Assembly (NCBI GenBank): GCA_016713785.1 | Contig: JADJOM010000003.1 | Span: 248,001 to 312,000, forward strand | DNA length: 64,000 nucleotides | DNA from: Gemmatimonadota bacterium | Lineage (GTDB): Bacteria > Gemmatimonadota > Gemmatimonadetes > Gemmatimonadales > GWC2-71-9 | Direction of reading: 5' to 3' | In this document: piece by piece, positions 39,801 through 47,613 of the stretch | How positions within the stretch are numbered: position 1 is the stretch's first letter | Layout: every line of letters starts with the position of its first letter | The notes under the pieces: model-generated | The model's database searches: none | Told to the model about the DNA's origin: nothing | Seen by the model: the letters and a program-made list of their open reading frames with translations, nothing else | Made by a program: the position numbers and the translations under genes

Positions 39801-40438
39801 TGCAGAGCGACCTGGTGCCCGGGTTCAGCCTGAGCCTGACCCATGATCTCTGGAAGGGCACGGTCGGGACGGACTCGGCGCAGTTCGATCCCTTCCTGCA
39901 GTCGGTGACGGCGGGCGCGTCCATCAGCGGCAACACCGTGAAGTCGATCTTCCGCCTCATCGGCCTGGGTGGTGCCCCGGATTCCACCGCACGGGACGAG
40001 GCGCCCCCGGCGAGCTACGTGGCGGGGCAGAGCCGGTATGGGCGCCCCCCGTCCTTCTATGGGTACAACCAGGACCAGACGGTCGGGATGGGCACCAATC
40101 GGCGATTCCAGGCCACGTTCAACTACAGCCTCTCCCGGTCCCGGCGCATCACCACCCTGGACGGCACGTCGAGTACCCCGCCGCGCCAGAGCCTGGGGCT
40201 CAGCACCAACTTTGCCCCGACCCCGTTCTGGACCGTGTCGTGGAGCACCCAGTACAACATCACCGACCGCAAGTTCGAGTCGCAGGTGGTGCACCTGGAG
40301 CGCGTGCTGCATGAGTGGCGGGCGGGGTTCACCTTCAGCCGGACCCCCACCGGCAACTTCGCGTTCGTGTTCTCGGTCTTCCTGTCCGACCTCCCGGACA
40401 TCAAGTTCGACTACAACCAGACCTCCTTCGACAACTAG
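36869..40438 (+). CDS. In-frame TatC-LptD fusion
   Basis: One open frame of 1189 codons; GAGGT (36858-36862) precedes ATG 36869. Residues 1-245 are a complete TatC, the twin-arginine translocase core (EMPFLEHLEELRARL, six membrane helices, SPGTDILSMLLMTVPILLLYEVG). With no stop the frame continues through RRKARQ, a hydrophobic run and ALRAQ, which looks like a signal peptide, into LptD: an OstA/LptA-like N-domain (DSAILFAEERQIILRGEAMTK, about 350-430) and a large beta-barrel (QDARTGRRSGILVPHFGLND to the C-terminal FDYNQTSFDN). LptD inserts LPS in the outer membrane. Either a polyprotein is cut by signal peptidase, or LptD is also started at the internal GTG 37586, or a stop codon was lost. 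Both halves look intact. Confidence 0.9.
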   Translation: MTGPGAEMPFLEHLEELRARLVRVVLALIAGFGVGLFVVQHFGVVTLLKEPIAPFLTVTGGKLVVTSPTEAVMITLKLALIVGLFLSSPVIIYQAWAFLSPALYEREKRTVMPAVGAGLVLFVIGGAFAYFALLPQALPILFSFQSEGLEPLITFKEYFSFVVQLVLAMGLCFEIPLVIMLLTALGVTSPTGLTRFRRFAVVLAAVGGAVLSPGTDILSMLLMTVPILLLYEVGYLGSWVIHRRKARQAAAALVVLLALLAPAALRAQEPTKRPPVLKKPVTAPRAPAATPRAGTPDSTQADTTRPRAGQAVDTGTARRLGLPTAPRNSFAPDDSVVTALLKREGYQSTRFRSDSAILFAEERQIILRGEAMTKRGETTLEADSIAYQEADCLIRAVGDPALFDKETVLSGFGGIRYNTCIQRGVVEDALTTFKQDGNDWFLRGNLAQDSSSSRLYASDGEITSCDLPTPHYHFNASEVKWISKTVMVARPATLYIRDVPVLWLPFVFQDARTGRRSGILVPHFGLNDIVRQNPGYNRQITNIGYYWAPNDYFDATAKLDWYSNRYVEYGVAGQYRILNRFLSGAVGYRRTVESGGRRSTNIRWDHRQNFSLSTSLNLSINYTSSGFVQRRNALDPLASTQQIVSAANFTKRFAWGSVALGGNRRQNLSDNSVSMQLPSLSVSPKPIDIGENVTWSPGLSITNSFENNFPLSPRLEVVTPGGGLDTLLDSRRDTRTSTMSLSTPLRVGGFTWQNSFGLTDKQDEGRRVIGTQKIPDPSTVDPTDSITVSRVTVGDFQSDIDWQTGINLPTVFRSTWKLQPSVGIANATSGAFLVRNRNTGGNWVRQGKRFNFGLAAAPTFFHIYPGFGPVARIRHSIAPIFQYSYSPAAAINRAYARAVAQPGQPLKLRSDPSQLLSIGLSQNIEGKARRAPNDTSAIDQSRRFRILGIQTSSLQYDFEQAKKPGRTGWRTQTISNQLQSDLVPGFSLSLTHDLWKGTVGTDSAQFDPFLQSVTAGASISGNTVKSIFRLIGLGGAPDSTARDEAPPASYVAGQSRYGRPPSFYGYNQDQTVGMGTNRRFQATFNYSLSRSRRITTLDGTSSTPPRQSLGLSTNFAPTPFWTVSWSTQYNITDRKFESQVVHLERVLHEWRAGFTFSRTPTGNFAFVFSVFLSDLPDIKFDYNQTSFDN
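37586..37666 (+). other. TatC/LptD junction: internal GTG and signal-peptide-like segment
   Basis: Codon 240 of the fusion is GTG and could begin LptD as M-I-H-R-R-K-A-R-Q followed by 17 hydrophobic residues (AAAALVVLLALLAPAAL) and an A-x-A-like site (LRAQ). This has the n-, h- and c-regions of a type I signal peptide. The nearest purine-rich stretch, GAGGTGGG (37562-37569), is 16 nt from GTG, too far for a standard ribosome site, so separate initiation is not well supported. Confidence 0.6.
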
Positions 40439-40611
40439 CCCGCGCCGGGTGTCCTCGGGCGCGGTCACTCCAGGCCGCCGGAGTGTCCACGTTCCCGGAC
40501 ACCCCGCCCGATGTGTATTTGCAAGTCCTTGTACCGCAACGCGATGCGGATCTCGGCGCGGCTGGCACCAGCCGTGCATATCAGGGGCGCGATTCCCAAC
40601 CGGAGCCCCGA

Positions 40612-41751
40612 ATGCGCCGTGCCTGGCTGGCTACCCTGACCCTCCTCGCTGCCTGCAACGAAACCCAGGTCATCGGTGGCGGGGGCGGGCTCGTGTCCCC
40701 CCCGAGCAACCTGATCTACACCGTCGAGCCGAGCGGCACCCCCGGGGCGCCGACCGGCGTCCTGCTGCAGTGGGACTTCGACACCGACCCCAACCTCGCC
40801 AGCTGGCACGTCTACTCCCGGGGGTCGACCACCGAGTCGTACCGGCTGCGGGCCACGACCACCTCGAACTCCTTCCACGATGACGGGCTGCCGCACCTTC
40901 AGTACTACGTCACCGCGGAGGATATCGACGGCGTCGAGACCAGCCCCAGCAACGTGGTGACCGTGGACGAGCGGCTGGCCCTCGAGCGGCCGACGACGCT
41001 CAACAGCACCACGCTCGACGCGGCGGTGGCGCTCGACTGGAGCGACAACGCCTACCTGAACAACCCGACCCGATTCAAGACCTACCGGGTCTACAGCGCC
41101 ACCTACGACCTGGACCAGGACCTCTGCGGCACCACCTGGAGCCTCGAGGGGAGCACCATCGCGCCCGAGTTCGTGGCCGGGGCCATGACCAACGGCGTCT
41201 CGCGCTGCTTCGCGGTCTCGGCGGTGAGCCAGGAGGGATGGGAGAGTCTCTGGTCGCCGCTCAAGGCGGACACGCCCCGACCCGACGCGCGCAACGTCGT
41301 GGTGTATGCCCGGCAGGCCCAGGACGCCGGCAGCGGGTTCCGCTTCTGGCGGGATCTCGACAACGACGGCGTGGCCGACGCGGGCGAGCTCGGCCTGGTG
41401 CAGAGTGGCTCCTCGAACCTGAACGACTTCTCGGTGGAACGCGACAACGCGGGGGTGCTCTTCCTGACCCCGGTCCGGGCGGGGACCGGCGTGGATCTCT
41501 ACGGCAGCGCGCCGGTCGCCGACCTGACCAGTATCGACTTCGCGCCGGACGTGGTGTACGGCCGGGGCGGGCTCGAGGCGCTGCCGGGGTGGGGGTACGT
41601 CTTCGAGACCGACGGCGGCGATGGCTTCAATCGCTACGGCGCGGTGCGGGTGACGCACGTCGGGCAGGACTACCTGATCCTCGACTGGGCCTTCCAGACC
41701 GACTTCGGCAATCCTGAGCTGATCCGGGCCCAGCCGCTCGCCACCCGGTAG
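40612..41751 (+). CDS. Lipoprotein with fibronectin-III-like repeats
   Basis: 379 residues. CGGAG (40601-40605) is 6 nt before ATG 40612. Lipobox LLAAC (C15). Two fibronectin type III-like units follow (about 35-115: VLLQWDFDTDPNLASWHVYSRG..YYVTAEDIDG; about 125-210: AVALDWSDNAYLNNPTRFKTYRVY). The C-terminal half (FRFWRDLDNDGVADAGELG) includes a calcium-binding-like DxDxDG turn. Function unknown; probably surface or periplasmic. It stands between lptD and hutH with its own terminator, and the 173-nt gap upstream contains GTGTCC/GGACAC and other short dyads but no promoter I can name. Confidence 0.78.
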   Translation: MRRAWLATLTLLAACNETQVIGGGGGLVSPPSNLIYTVEPSGTPGAPTGVLLQWDFDTDPNLASWHVYSRGSTTESYRLRATTTSNSFHDDGLPHLQYYVTAEDIDGVETSPSNVVTVDERLALERPTTLNSTTLDAAVALDWSDNAYLNNPTRFKTYRVYSATYDLDQDLCGTTWSLEGSTIAPEFVAGAMTNGVSRCFAVSAVSQEGWESLWSPLKADTPRPDARNVVVYARQAQDAGSGFRFWRDLDNDGVADAGELGLVQSGSSNLNDFSVERDNAGVLFLTPVRAGTGVDLYGSAPVADLTSIDFAPDVVYGRGGLEALPGWGYVFETDGGDGFNRYGAVRVTHVGQDYLILDWAFQTDFGNPELIRAQPLATR

Positions 41752-41769
41752 CGGGGGCAGGGGAACGGG

Positions 41770-41806
41770 CGAGGGGGGGCGCGGCGGACCGCGCCCCCCC
41801 TCGTTT
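41770..41806 (+). terminator. Rho-independent terminator after the lipoprotein gene
   Basis: A perfect 15-bp stem, CGAGGGGGGGCGCGG with CCGCGCCCCCCCTCG, and a CGGA loop is followed by TTTCG. It lies 19 nt after the stop codon and before hutH. Confidence 0.85.
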
Positions 41807-41861
41807 CGTACCCGCGCGAGCGGTGGTTGTAACCGCGGGGCCAGGGATTAGGTTCCGCCCC

Positions 41862-43394
41862 ATGTCCTCCCTCATCCTGACGGGGCAGTCGCTCGCCCTC
41901 GCCGACGTCGTCCGGGTGGCGCGCGATCCGCGCGCCACGCTCGCCCTCGACCCCGCCGCCCGCGGCCGGCTGGCGGAGAGTCGCGCCCTGGTGGAGCAGG
42001 CCATCGGCCGCGGCGGCGCCATCTACGGGATCAACACGGGGTTCGGCAAGCTGGCGAATGTCCGGGTGCCGGCCAGCCAGCTGGACCAGCTGCAGGTCAA
42101 CCTGATCCGCAGCCACGCGGCCGGCGTCGGCGACCCGCTGGCGCCGGACGTGGTGCGGGCCGCGATGCTGCTCCGGGCCAACGTCCTGCTGCGACCCACC
42201 AGCGGGGTACGGCCGGCGCTGGTGGAGTCGCTGGTGGCGCTCTTCAACGCGGGGATCATCCCGCTGGTGCCGGAGCAGGGCAGCGTCGGCGCGAGCGGTG
42301 ACCTGGCCCCGCTCTCGCACATCGCGATGGCGCTGATCGGGGAAGGGGAGGTGCTCACCCCGGCCGGCCCCGGCAGCGCGGGGGCCGCCCTCGCGGCGGC
42401 CGGACTCTCGCCCTTCCGGTTCGCACCCAAGGAGGGGATCAGCTTCATCAACGGTACCCAGGCCCAGACCGCGCTGCTCTCGCTGCTGGTCCACGATGCG
42501 GAGGTGCTGTGGCGGACCGCGGTGGGCGCCGCCGCCATGAGCCTCGAGGCGCTCCGGGGCACCCCGACGCCGCTCGACCCGCGCATCCACGAGGCCCGGC
42601 CGCACCCGGGCCAGGTGCGCACGGCGGCGCTCATGCGGTCGCTGCTCGACCAGAGCGAGATTCGCGAGTCGCACCGGGAGAACGACGACCGGGTCCAGGA
42701 TGCCTATAGCCTCCGCTGCACTCCCCAGGTGCTGGGCGCCGTCGCCGACGCGGTGCGCTTTGCGCGGGAGACCGCGCTGGTCGAGCTCAACGCCTCGACC
42801 GACAACCCGCTGGTCTTCGAGAATGGCGATGTGCTGAGCGGGGGCAACTTCCATGGGCAGCCGGTGGCCCAGGCGCTGGATTTCCTCGCCGTGGCCCTGA
42901 CCACCCTCCAGGCGATCGCCGAGCGGAGGGTGGAGCGCCTGGTGAATCCCGACCTCTCCCAGGGGCTGCCGGCCTTCCTGACCCGGGACCCGGGCCTCTC
43001 CTCCGGCTTCATGATGGTCCAGATCACCGCCGCCTCGCTGGTGGCCGAGTCGCGGTCGCTGGCGATGCCGGCCAGCATTGGCTCGATCCCGACCGATGCC
43101 AACCAGGAGGATTTCGTCCCGATGGGCATGGCCGCCGCGCTCAAGACCCGGCGGATCCTGGGGAACGCCCAGAAGGTGGTGGCGGCGGAGCTGCTCTGCG
43201 GGGCGCAGGGGCTTGACCTGCTCCTGCCCCTCCGTCCCGGGCGGGGGGTGGAGGGCCTCTACCAGCGGGTGCGGTCCCCGAAGGACGGGGTGGCCCGGCT
43301 GGAGGAGGATCGCCCCCCCTCCCCGGACCTGATCCGGCTGGCCGGGCTGGTGGCGGCCGGGGCGCTGGATCCGGCCCCGGGTTTGGCTTGCTAA
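41862..43394 (+). CDS. hutH: Histidine ammonia-lyase
   Basis: 510 residues. It deaminates histidine to urocanate using an MIO cofactor formed from A144-S145-G146 in GSVGASGDLAPLSH; Y55 in YGINTGFGKL is the conserved catalytic tyrosine, and FHGQPVAQALDFLA and QEDFVPMGMAAA are further family motifs. ATG 41862 is preferred over GTG-type 41823. No other hut genes are nearby, so it stands alone here. A phenylalanine or tyrosine lyase is possible for this fold, but the sequence reads as HutH. Confidence 0.93.
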   Translation: MSSLILTGQSLALADVVRVARDPRATLALDPAARGRLAESRALVEQAIGRGGAIYGINTGFGKLANVRVPASQLDQLQVNLIRSHAAGVGDPLAPDVVRAAMLLRANVLLRPTSGVRPALVESLVALFNAGIIPLVPEQGSVGASGDLAPLSHIAMALIGEGEVLTPAGPGSAGAALAAAGLSPFRFAPKEGISFINGTQAQTALLSLLVHDAEVLWRTAVGAAAMSLEALRGTPTPLDPRIHEARPHPGQVRTAALMRSLLDQSEIRESHRENDDRVQDAYSLRCTPQVLGAVADAVRFARETALVELNASTDNPLVFENGDVLSGGNFHGQPVAQALDFLAVALTTLQAIAERRVERLVNPDLSQGLPAFLTRDPGLSSGFMMVQITAASLVAESRSLAMPASIGSIPTDANQEDFVPMGMAAALKTRRILGNAQKVVAAELLCGAQGLDLLLPLRPGRGVEGLYQRVRSPKDGVARLEEDRPPSPDLIRLAGLVAAGALDPAPGLAC

Positions 43395-43417
43395 TCCCTC
43401 GCGGGGGCCGGTATCTT
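43388..43417 (+). promoter_or_regulatory. Candidate promoter for the large TPR gene
   Basis: TTGCTA, an 18-nt spacer and TATCTT overlap the end of hutH and lie about 50 nt before the TPR ATG. A second AT-rich element, TATAGC, follows at 43431. Moderate consensus match only. Confidence 0.4.
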
Positions 43418-43467
43418 CATAAGTGCCGGTATAGCATAGGCCTCCACCCTCCGACCCCCCCCGCTGG

Positions 43468-45513
43468 ATGAACTTCGAGAAGCTGAAAGAGACCGCCAGA
43501 AAGTACGAACAGAAGGAAGAATGGCGGCGGGCCATCGAGGTCTACCTCCAGGCGATCCGCGAGTTCGAGGCCGGCAACGATCCCGTCCCGGATCTGTCGG
43601 TCTACAACCGGGTTGGTGACCTGTACCTCAAGGCCAACGAACCCGGCGCGGCGGTGCAGGCCTACGAGCGGGCCGCCGACCTCTACGGCGAGCAGGGGTT
43701 CTACAACAACGCCATCGCGCTGTGCGGGAAGATTCTCCGGGTGAACCCCGGGCGGATCCAGACGTACCTCAAGCTCGCCCAGCTGCACGCCCGCAAGAAC
43801 GTCGTCATCGAGGCCAAGAAGAACCTGCTCGAGTATCTCGAGCGGATGAACGCCCTGAGCCAGCTGGACGAGGCCTTCAAGGCGGTGAAGGACTTCGCCG
43901 ACCAGTTCCCGGCGAACAAGGAAATCCGGCTCATGCTCTCCGAGCTCCTCCGGGCCTCCTCGCGCAACGCCGAGGCGCGGGAGCAGCTGGAGAAGCTGGC
44001 GAGCGACCTCGAGGCGCGGGGCGACACGATCGGGGCCCGCAAGACGCTCATGCGGCTGCAGGCCATCGACGCCGAGGAAGGCGCCCCCCCCGCCGCCGCG
44101 CCGGAGCCGGCCAAGCCGACCGGGCCCCGGCCCCGCTCCGGCGACCTGGTCTTCCTCGATGTGGGCGCGGCGGAACATGGCGCCCCGGCGCCGGCCAAGC
44201 CGGCGGGCCCGCCCTCGCGGAAGACCCGCGCCATCAGCGTGCGCCCCACGGTGCAGAACCGGCCTCCCGCGGGGCTGCCGCTCATCGACGTCGGGGATGC
44301 CACGGCGGCCTCCGCCGAGCCGGTGGTGATCCCGGAGCCGCTGGCCATCGAGACCTCGAGCCTGGTGCAGACGCCGCTGGAGCTCGAGAGCGTCCAGAAG
44401 ATCAGCGATGAGGCGGTGCTCGAGGCCACGGCGCAGGGCGACGTGGCGAAGGCGCTCGGCTTCGAGCCGACCGAGGTCGAGGGCCTGGACCAGGTCCAGG
44501 TACAGCCCCTCGACGGCCTCGAAGTGGACCGGGCGGGCGGGGACGGGGTCGAGCTCCACGTCTCGCTCGAGGGCCTGCAGCTGGAGCGGGCCAGCGAGCC
44601 CGCCACCGAGGATGTCGCGGTCACCCCGATCCACACCGACGCCTTCCTGGTGCCGGACCCCCTCGACCTGCAGGCGGAGCTGGCCGACGACCTGGGGCTC
44701 GGCCTGGGCGAAGGCGACATCGAGCCCTCCCCCTCCGTGTCGGGCGGCGCGCTGTCGGGCATGGATCTCCTGGAGCCCGGGAGCGACGAGTCGGAGGTCG
44801 ATCCGGCCGGGGCGGTCGAGGAGGAGATGGTCACCTTCCTCGACGCCTCCGAGCCGGAGCAGCCGTCGATCGCGGACCTGGAAGACCGGGTCCTCGAGGA
44901 TCCGGATGATCCCGAGGCGCACCGGGTGCTGGGCGAGGCGCTGCTGGCCGCGGGCGAGACCCTGCGTGGCCAGGAGGAGCTGGAACTGGCCCTGGCGGGC
45001 TACGAGGGGCGGGAAGACTGGGGCCGCGCGGCGGACCTGGTCGTCGAGCTGATCCGGCTCGATCCCAATGGCGTGCGGTACCACCAGAAGCGGGTGGAGA
45101 TCGCCTTCCACAGCGGGGAACGCTCCCGGCTGATCGACGCCTACGTCGAGCTGGCCGATGCCCTGCTCCGGGTGGGCGCGCTCGACAAGGCGCTCGCGGT
45201 ATACCGACGGGTCTCGGAGCACGACCCGGGCAACCAGCGCGCGCTCGCGGCGCTCGACGCGCTCTCGCCGGTGGAGGAATCCCTCCCGCCGATCCCGCCG
45301 CTGGAGCCGGCCCCGGCAGCCCCCGAGACGGAAGAACTCGACCAGGCGCTGGATGCCGCGTTCGAGCCACCCCGGCCCCGCCGGCCGGGCGCAAGTCGCG
45401 GAAGTCCGTCGCGGCCCAGCGCCCCCCGGCGCCGCCGAAGGCGCCGGAGCCGGTCGCGGCGGGCGGCGACTTCATCGACCTCGGCGCCCTCATCATGGAC
45501 GACGACCGGGTGA
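43468..45513 (+). CDS. TPR protein, N-terminal part of a frameshifted gene
   Basis: As read, 681 codons. The N-terminal 190 residues form TPR repeats (KYEQKEEWRRAIEVYLQAIREF, VYNRVGDLYLKANEPGAAVQAYERAADLYGEQGFYNNAIALCGKIL). A long acidic/Pro-rich region follows (about 200-470), then a second TPR block (about 480-600: EAHRVLGEALLAAGETLRGQEEL). The last about 45 residues turn into Arg/Ser-rich low-complexity sequence, which is out-of-frame reading: the true continuation is in the frame one base back, starting near 45375 and running to 45998. One missing C in the run at 45370-45373 would restore a single protein of about 843 residues. Function unknown; no signal peptide. Confidence 0.75.
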   Translation: MNFEKLKETARKYEQKEEWRRAIEVYLQAIREFEAGNDPVPDLSVYNRVGDLYLKANEPGAAVQAYERAADLYGEQGFYNNAIALCGKILRVNPGRIQTYLKLAQLHARKNVVIEAKKNLLEYLERMNALSQLDEAFKAVKDFADQFPANKEIRLMLSELLRASSRNAEAREQLEKLASDLEARGDTIGARKTLMRLQAIDAEEGAPPAAAPEPAKPTGPRPRSGDLVFLDVGAAEHGAPAPAKPAGPPSRKTRAISVRPTVQNRPPAGLPLIDVGDATAASAEPVVIPEPLAIETSSLVQTPLELESVQKISDEAVLEATAQGDVAKALGFEPTEVEGLDQVQVQPLDGLEVDRAGGDGVELHVSLEGLQLERASEPATEDVAVTPIHTDAFLVPDPLDLQAELADDLGLGLGEGDIEPSPSVSGGALSGMDLLEPGSDESEVDPAGAVEEEMVTFLDASEPEQPSIADLEDRVLEDPDDPEAHRVLGEALLAAGETLRGQEELELALAGYEGREDWGRAADLVVELIRLDPNGVRYHQKRVEIAFHSGERSRLIDAYVELADALLRVGALDKALAVYRRVSEHDPGNQRALAALDALSPVEESLPPIPPLEPAPAAPETEELDQALDAAFEPPRPRRPGASRGSPSRPSAPRRRRRRRSRSRRAATSSTSAPSSWTTTG

Positions 45514-45998
45514 AGGACTCCCGGATGCGGGTCGAGGATGAGGAGCCGACCGGCGACGAACAGAAGGACTTCCAGGACATGCTGCAGGCCTTCAAGCGCG
45601 GCATCGACGAGAACATCGACGCGGAGGACTACCAGGCGCACTACGACCTGGGGGTGGCCTTCAAGGAGATGGGGCTGCTGGACGAGGCCATCGCCGAGTT
45701 CCAGAAGGCGCTGCGCTCGCCCGAGGGGCGGCTCAAGACGTCGGAGGCGCTGGGGACGGCGTTCTACGAGAAGGGACAGTTCGCGATCGCCGAGGCGATC
45801 CTCAAGCGGGCGGTGGAGAGCCTGGGCGCCACCGACGACGAGCAGATCGGCCTGATCTACTGGCTGGCCCGCTCCCTCGAGGCGCAGCACAAGCCCGAGC
45901 CGGCGATCACCACGTACGAGCGGGTCATGGCGGTGGACATCGGCTTCATGGACGCGAGCGGGCGCATGGCCAGGCTGAGCGCGGGGCGGGCCCAGTGA
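45495..45998 (+). CDS. TPR protein, C-terminal part of the same frameshifted gene
   Basis: 167 codons from ATG 45495, but good coding sequence in this frame begins already near 45375 (translating P-A-P-P-A-G-R-K-S-R-K-S-V-A-A-Q, then GGDFIDLGALIMDDDRVKDS). It contains TPR repeats (AHYDLGVAFKEMGLLDEAIAEFQKAL, GTAFYEKGQFAIAEAILKRAV, LARSLEAQHKPEPAITTYERVM). No ribosome site precedes 45495, so independent translation is doubtful. Its stop overlaps the GTG of the polyprenyl synthase gene (GTGA), so the original full-length gene was coupled to that operon. Confidence 0.75.
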   Translation: MDDDRVKDSRMRVEDEEPTGDEQKDFQDMLQAFKRGIDENIDAEDYQAHYDLGVAFKEMGLLDEAIAEFQKALRSPEGRLKTSEALGTAFYEKGQFAIAEAILKRAVESLGATDDEQIGLIYWLARSLEAQHKPEPAITTYERVMAVDIGFMDASGRMARLSAGRAQ

Positions 45999-46984
45999 CC
46001 TCGCGCGCCGCGGGCATCACCCTCGCCTCCCTGCAGTCGGCCCTCAAGCCGCGCCTCGAGGGGGTGCAGCGCGAGTTGCGCCGCATCATCGAGTCCGACT
46101 TCGGGCTGATCGCCGAGGTGAATGGCCACCTGCTGCAGATGCAGGGGAAGATGTTCCGGCCCACCCTGCTGCTGCTCGCCCAGGAGGCGTCCGGCGCCCG
46201 GGACGAGCGGGCCGAGACCCTCGGGGCGGTGATCGAGCTGATTCACCTGGCCACCCTGGTGCACGACGACTCGGTGGATCACTCCGTCCTCCGCCGCGGC
46301 ATGCCGACGATCAACGCCCTGTTCAGTCACCAGGTGTCGGTGATCATGGGCGACTACCTGTACTCCCGCGCGGTGGTGGAGCTCACCCGGCTCGGGGACC
46401 TGGAGCCGCTGCGGGTGATCTCGCGGGTGACCAACGAGATGACCGTGGGCGAGATGCGCCAGCTGATGGCGCTGGAGCCGCTGGCCTTCTCCGAGGCCGA
46501 GTACGACCTCCTGATCCGCGCCAAGACGGCCTCGCTGCTCTCCGGCGCGTGCGAGGTGGGTGCGCTCCGGGCCGGCCCGCACGAGCGGGACGCGCTGCGC
46601 CATTTCGGCGACTACCTCGGCATGGCGTTCCAGATCGTGGACGACCTGCTCGACTACACCGAGGAAGAGGCCGTCACGGGGAAGCCCTCCGGGAATGACC
46701 TGCGCGAGCACAAGGTGACGCTGCCCCTGATCTACGCCCTCGACCGGCTCACCCCGGCCGGCCGGCGGGAGGTCCAGTCGCTGATGGCGGCCGCGGAACC
46801 CGACGATCCGCTCATCGCCCGGGTGATCGCGCTGGTGGCGGAGGCGGGGGGGCTGGACTACGCGCGTGCGCGGGCCCACCGCCTGGCCGAGCAGGCCGAC
46901 CAGATGCTGGATGCCCTCCCGGCCAGCGGCGCCCGGGACACCCTGCGCGACAGCATCACCTACGTGCTGGACCGGCGGCGCTGA
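45995..46984 (+). CDS. All-trans polyprenyl diphosphate synthase
   Basis: 329 residues from GTG 45995, overlapping the previous stop. First aspartate-rich motif DDSVD (91-95) with GKMFRPTLLLL before it; second motif FQIVDDLLDYTEE (about 213) and GNDLREHKVTLPLIYAL. These enzymes extend farnesyl diphosphate with IPP to the C35-C45 side chain of menaquinone or ubiquinone. Chain length cannot be read with certainty; the small residues before the first motif (IHLATLVH) suit a long product. Confidence 0.9.
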   Translation: MTSRAAGITLASLQSALKPRLEGVQRELRRIIESDFGLIAEVNGHLLQMQGKMFRPTLLLLAQEASGARDERAETLGAVIELIHLATLVHDDSVDHSVLRRGMPTINALFSHQVSVIMGDYLYSRAVVELTRLGDLEPLRVISRVTNEMTVGEMRQLMALEPLAFSEAEYDLLIRAKTASLLSGACEVGALRAGPHERDALRHFGDYLGMAFQIVDDLLDYTEEEAVTGKPSGNDLREHKVTLPLIYALDRLTPAGRREVQSLMAAAEPDDPLIARVIALVAEAGGLDYARARAHRLAEQADQMLDALPASGARDTLRDSITYVLDRRR

Positions 46985-47256
46985 TGGCCAGCGGCCCGCG
47001 GCGCCCGATGTTCCACCTCGGCGTCCTGGTCGCCGGCTTCGTGCTGGGCGGGTTCCTCAACGCCCTGGTGAAGACGGTCATGCCGGACAGCGTCGCCAAG
47101 CAGGTGTTCACCTTCAGTGCCAGTGCGAGCGTGGGCCCCGTGTCGCTCGACCTCCTGGTGTTCAGCTTCACCCTCGGGCCCTTCGCGATGAACGTGACGC
47201 CGCTCGCGATCCTCGGCGTCATCGTCGCCTACTTGATCGCCCGCTCACTCTTCTAG
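46984..47256 (+). CDS. Small membrane protein, DUF4321-like
   Basis: 90 residues with two hydrophobic helices (about 10-30, LGVLVAGFVLGGFLNALV, and about 66-88, MNVTPLAILGVIVAYLIARSLF) joined by a short extracytoplasmic loop. This matches what I know of DUF4321, a family of unknown function. ATG overlaps the preceding stop by one base and tatA follows 12 nt later, so all three are co-transcribed. Confidence 0.75.
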   Translation: MASGPRRPMFHLGVLVAGFVLGGFLNALVKTVMPDSVAKQVFTFSASASVGPVSLDLLVFSFTLGPFAMNVTPLAILGVIVAYLIARSLF

Positions 47257-47268
47257 CTGGAGCCCGCC

Positions 47269-47523
47269 ATGTTCGGCAACCTGGGTTTCCCCGAGATCCT
47301 GCTCGTCCTGGTGATCGTCCTGCTCGTCTTCGGGGCCAAGCGGCTGCCGGAGATCGGCTCCTCGTTCGGCAAGGGGATCCGCGAGTTCAAGCGCAGCATC
47401 AGCGAGGCGTCCGACGCCGTCACCGGCAGCACCGACGCGTCGTCGCCCACCTCGCGGCAGATCGACAGCCGCACCGGCCCGACCCCGCCCGCGGGCGGCG
47501 AGCCGAAGCGCCTGTCCCAGTAA
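47269..47523 (+). CDS. tatA: Twin-arginine translocase subunit TatA
   Basis: 84 residues. GGAG (47259-47262) is 6 nt before ATG. Short N-terminal membrane helix (NLGFPEILLVLVIVLLVFG), the conserved FGAKRLPEIGSSFGKGIREFK hinge and amphipathic helix, and a polar disordered tail. TatA oligomers form the export pore with TatC, which is encoded about 7 kb upstream inside the TatC-LptD fusion. No tatB is visible, so this protein may serve both TatA and TatB roles. Confidence 0.93.
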   Translation: MFGNLGFPEILLVLVIVLLVFGAKRLPEIGSSFGKGIREFKRSISEASDAVTGSTDASSPTSRQIDSRTGPTPPAGGEPKRLSQ

Positions 47524-47554
47524 CCGGGCCGCGGCGGGCGGGATCCCCCAACGT

Positions 47555-47590
47555 GAAAGCCCCCCGGAGATCCGGGGGGCTTTCGGTCTT
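47555..47590. terminator. Terminator between tatA and the convergent isomerase gene
   Basis: A 13-bp stem, GAAAGCCCCCCGG with CCGGGGGGCTTTC, and an AGAT loop is followed on the plus strand by GGTCTTTCC. It sits between two convergent genes and can serve both. Confidence 0.82.
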
Positions 47591-47613
47591 TCCGGGCCGG
47601 GCGCGGCCGGGGC

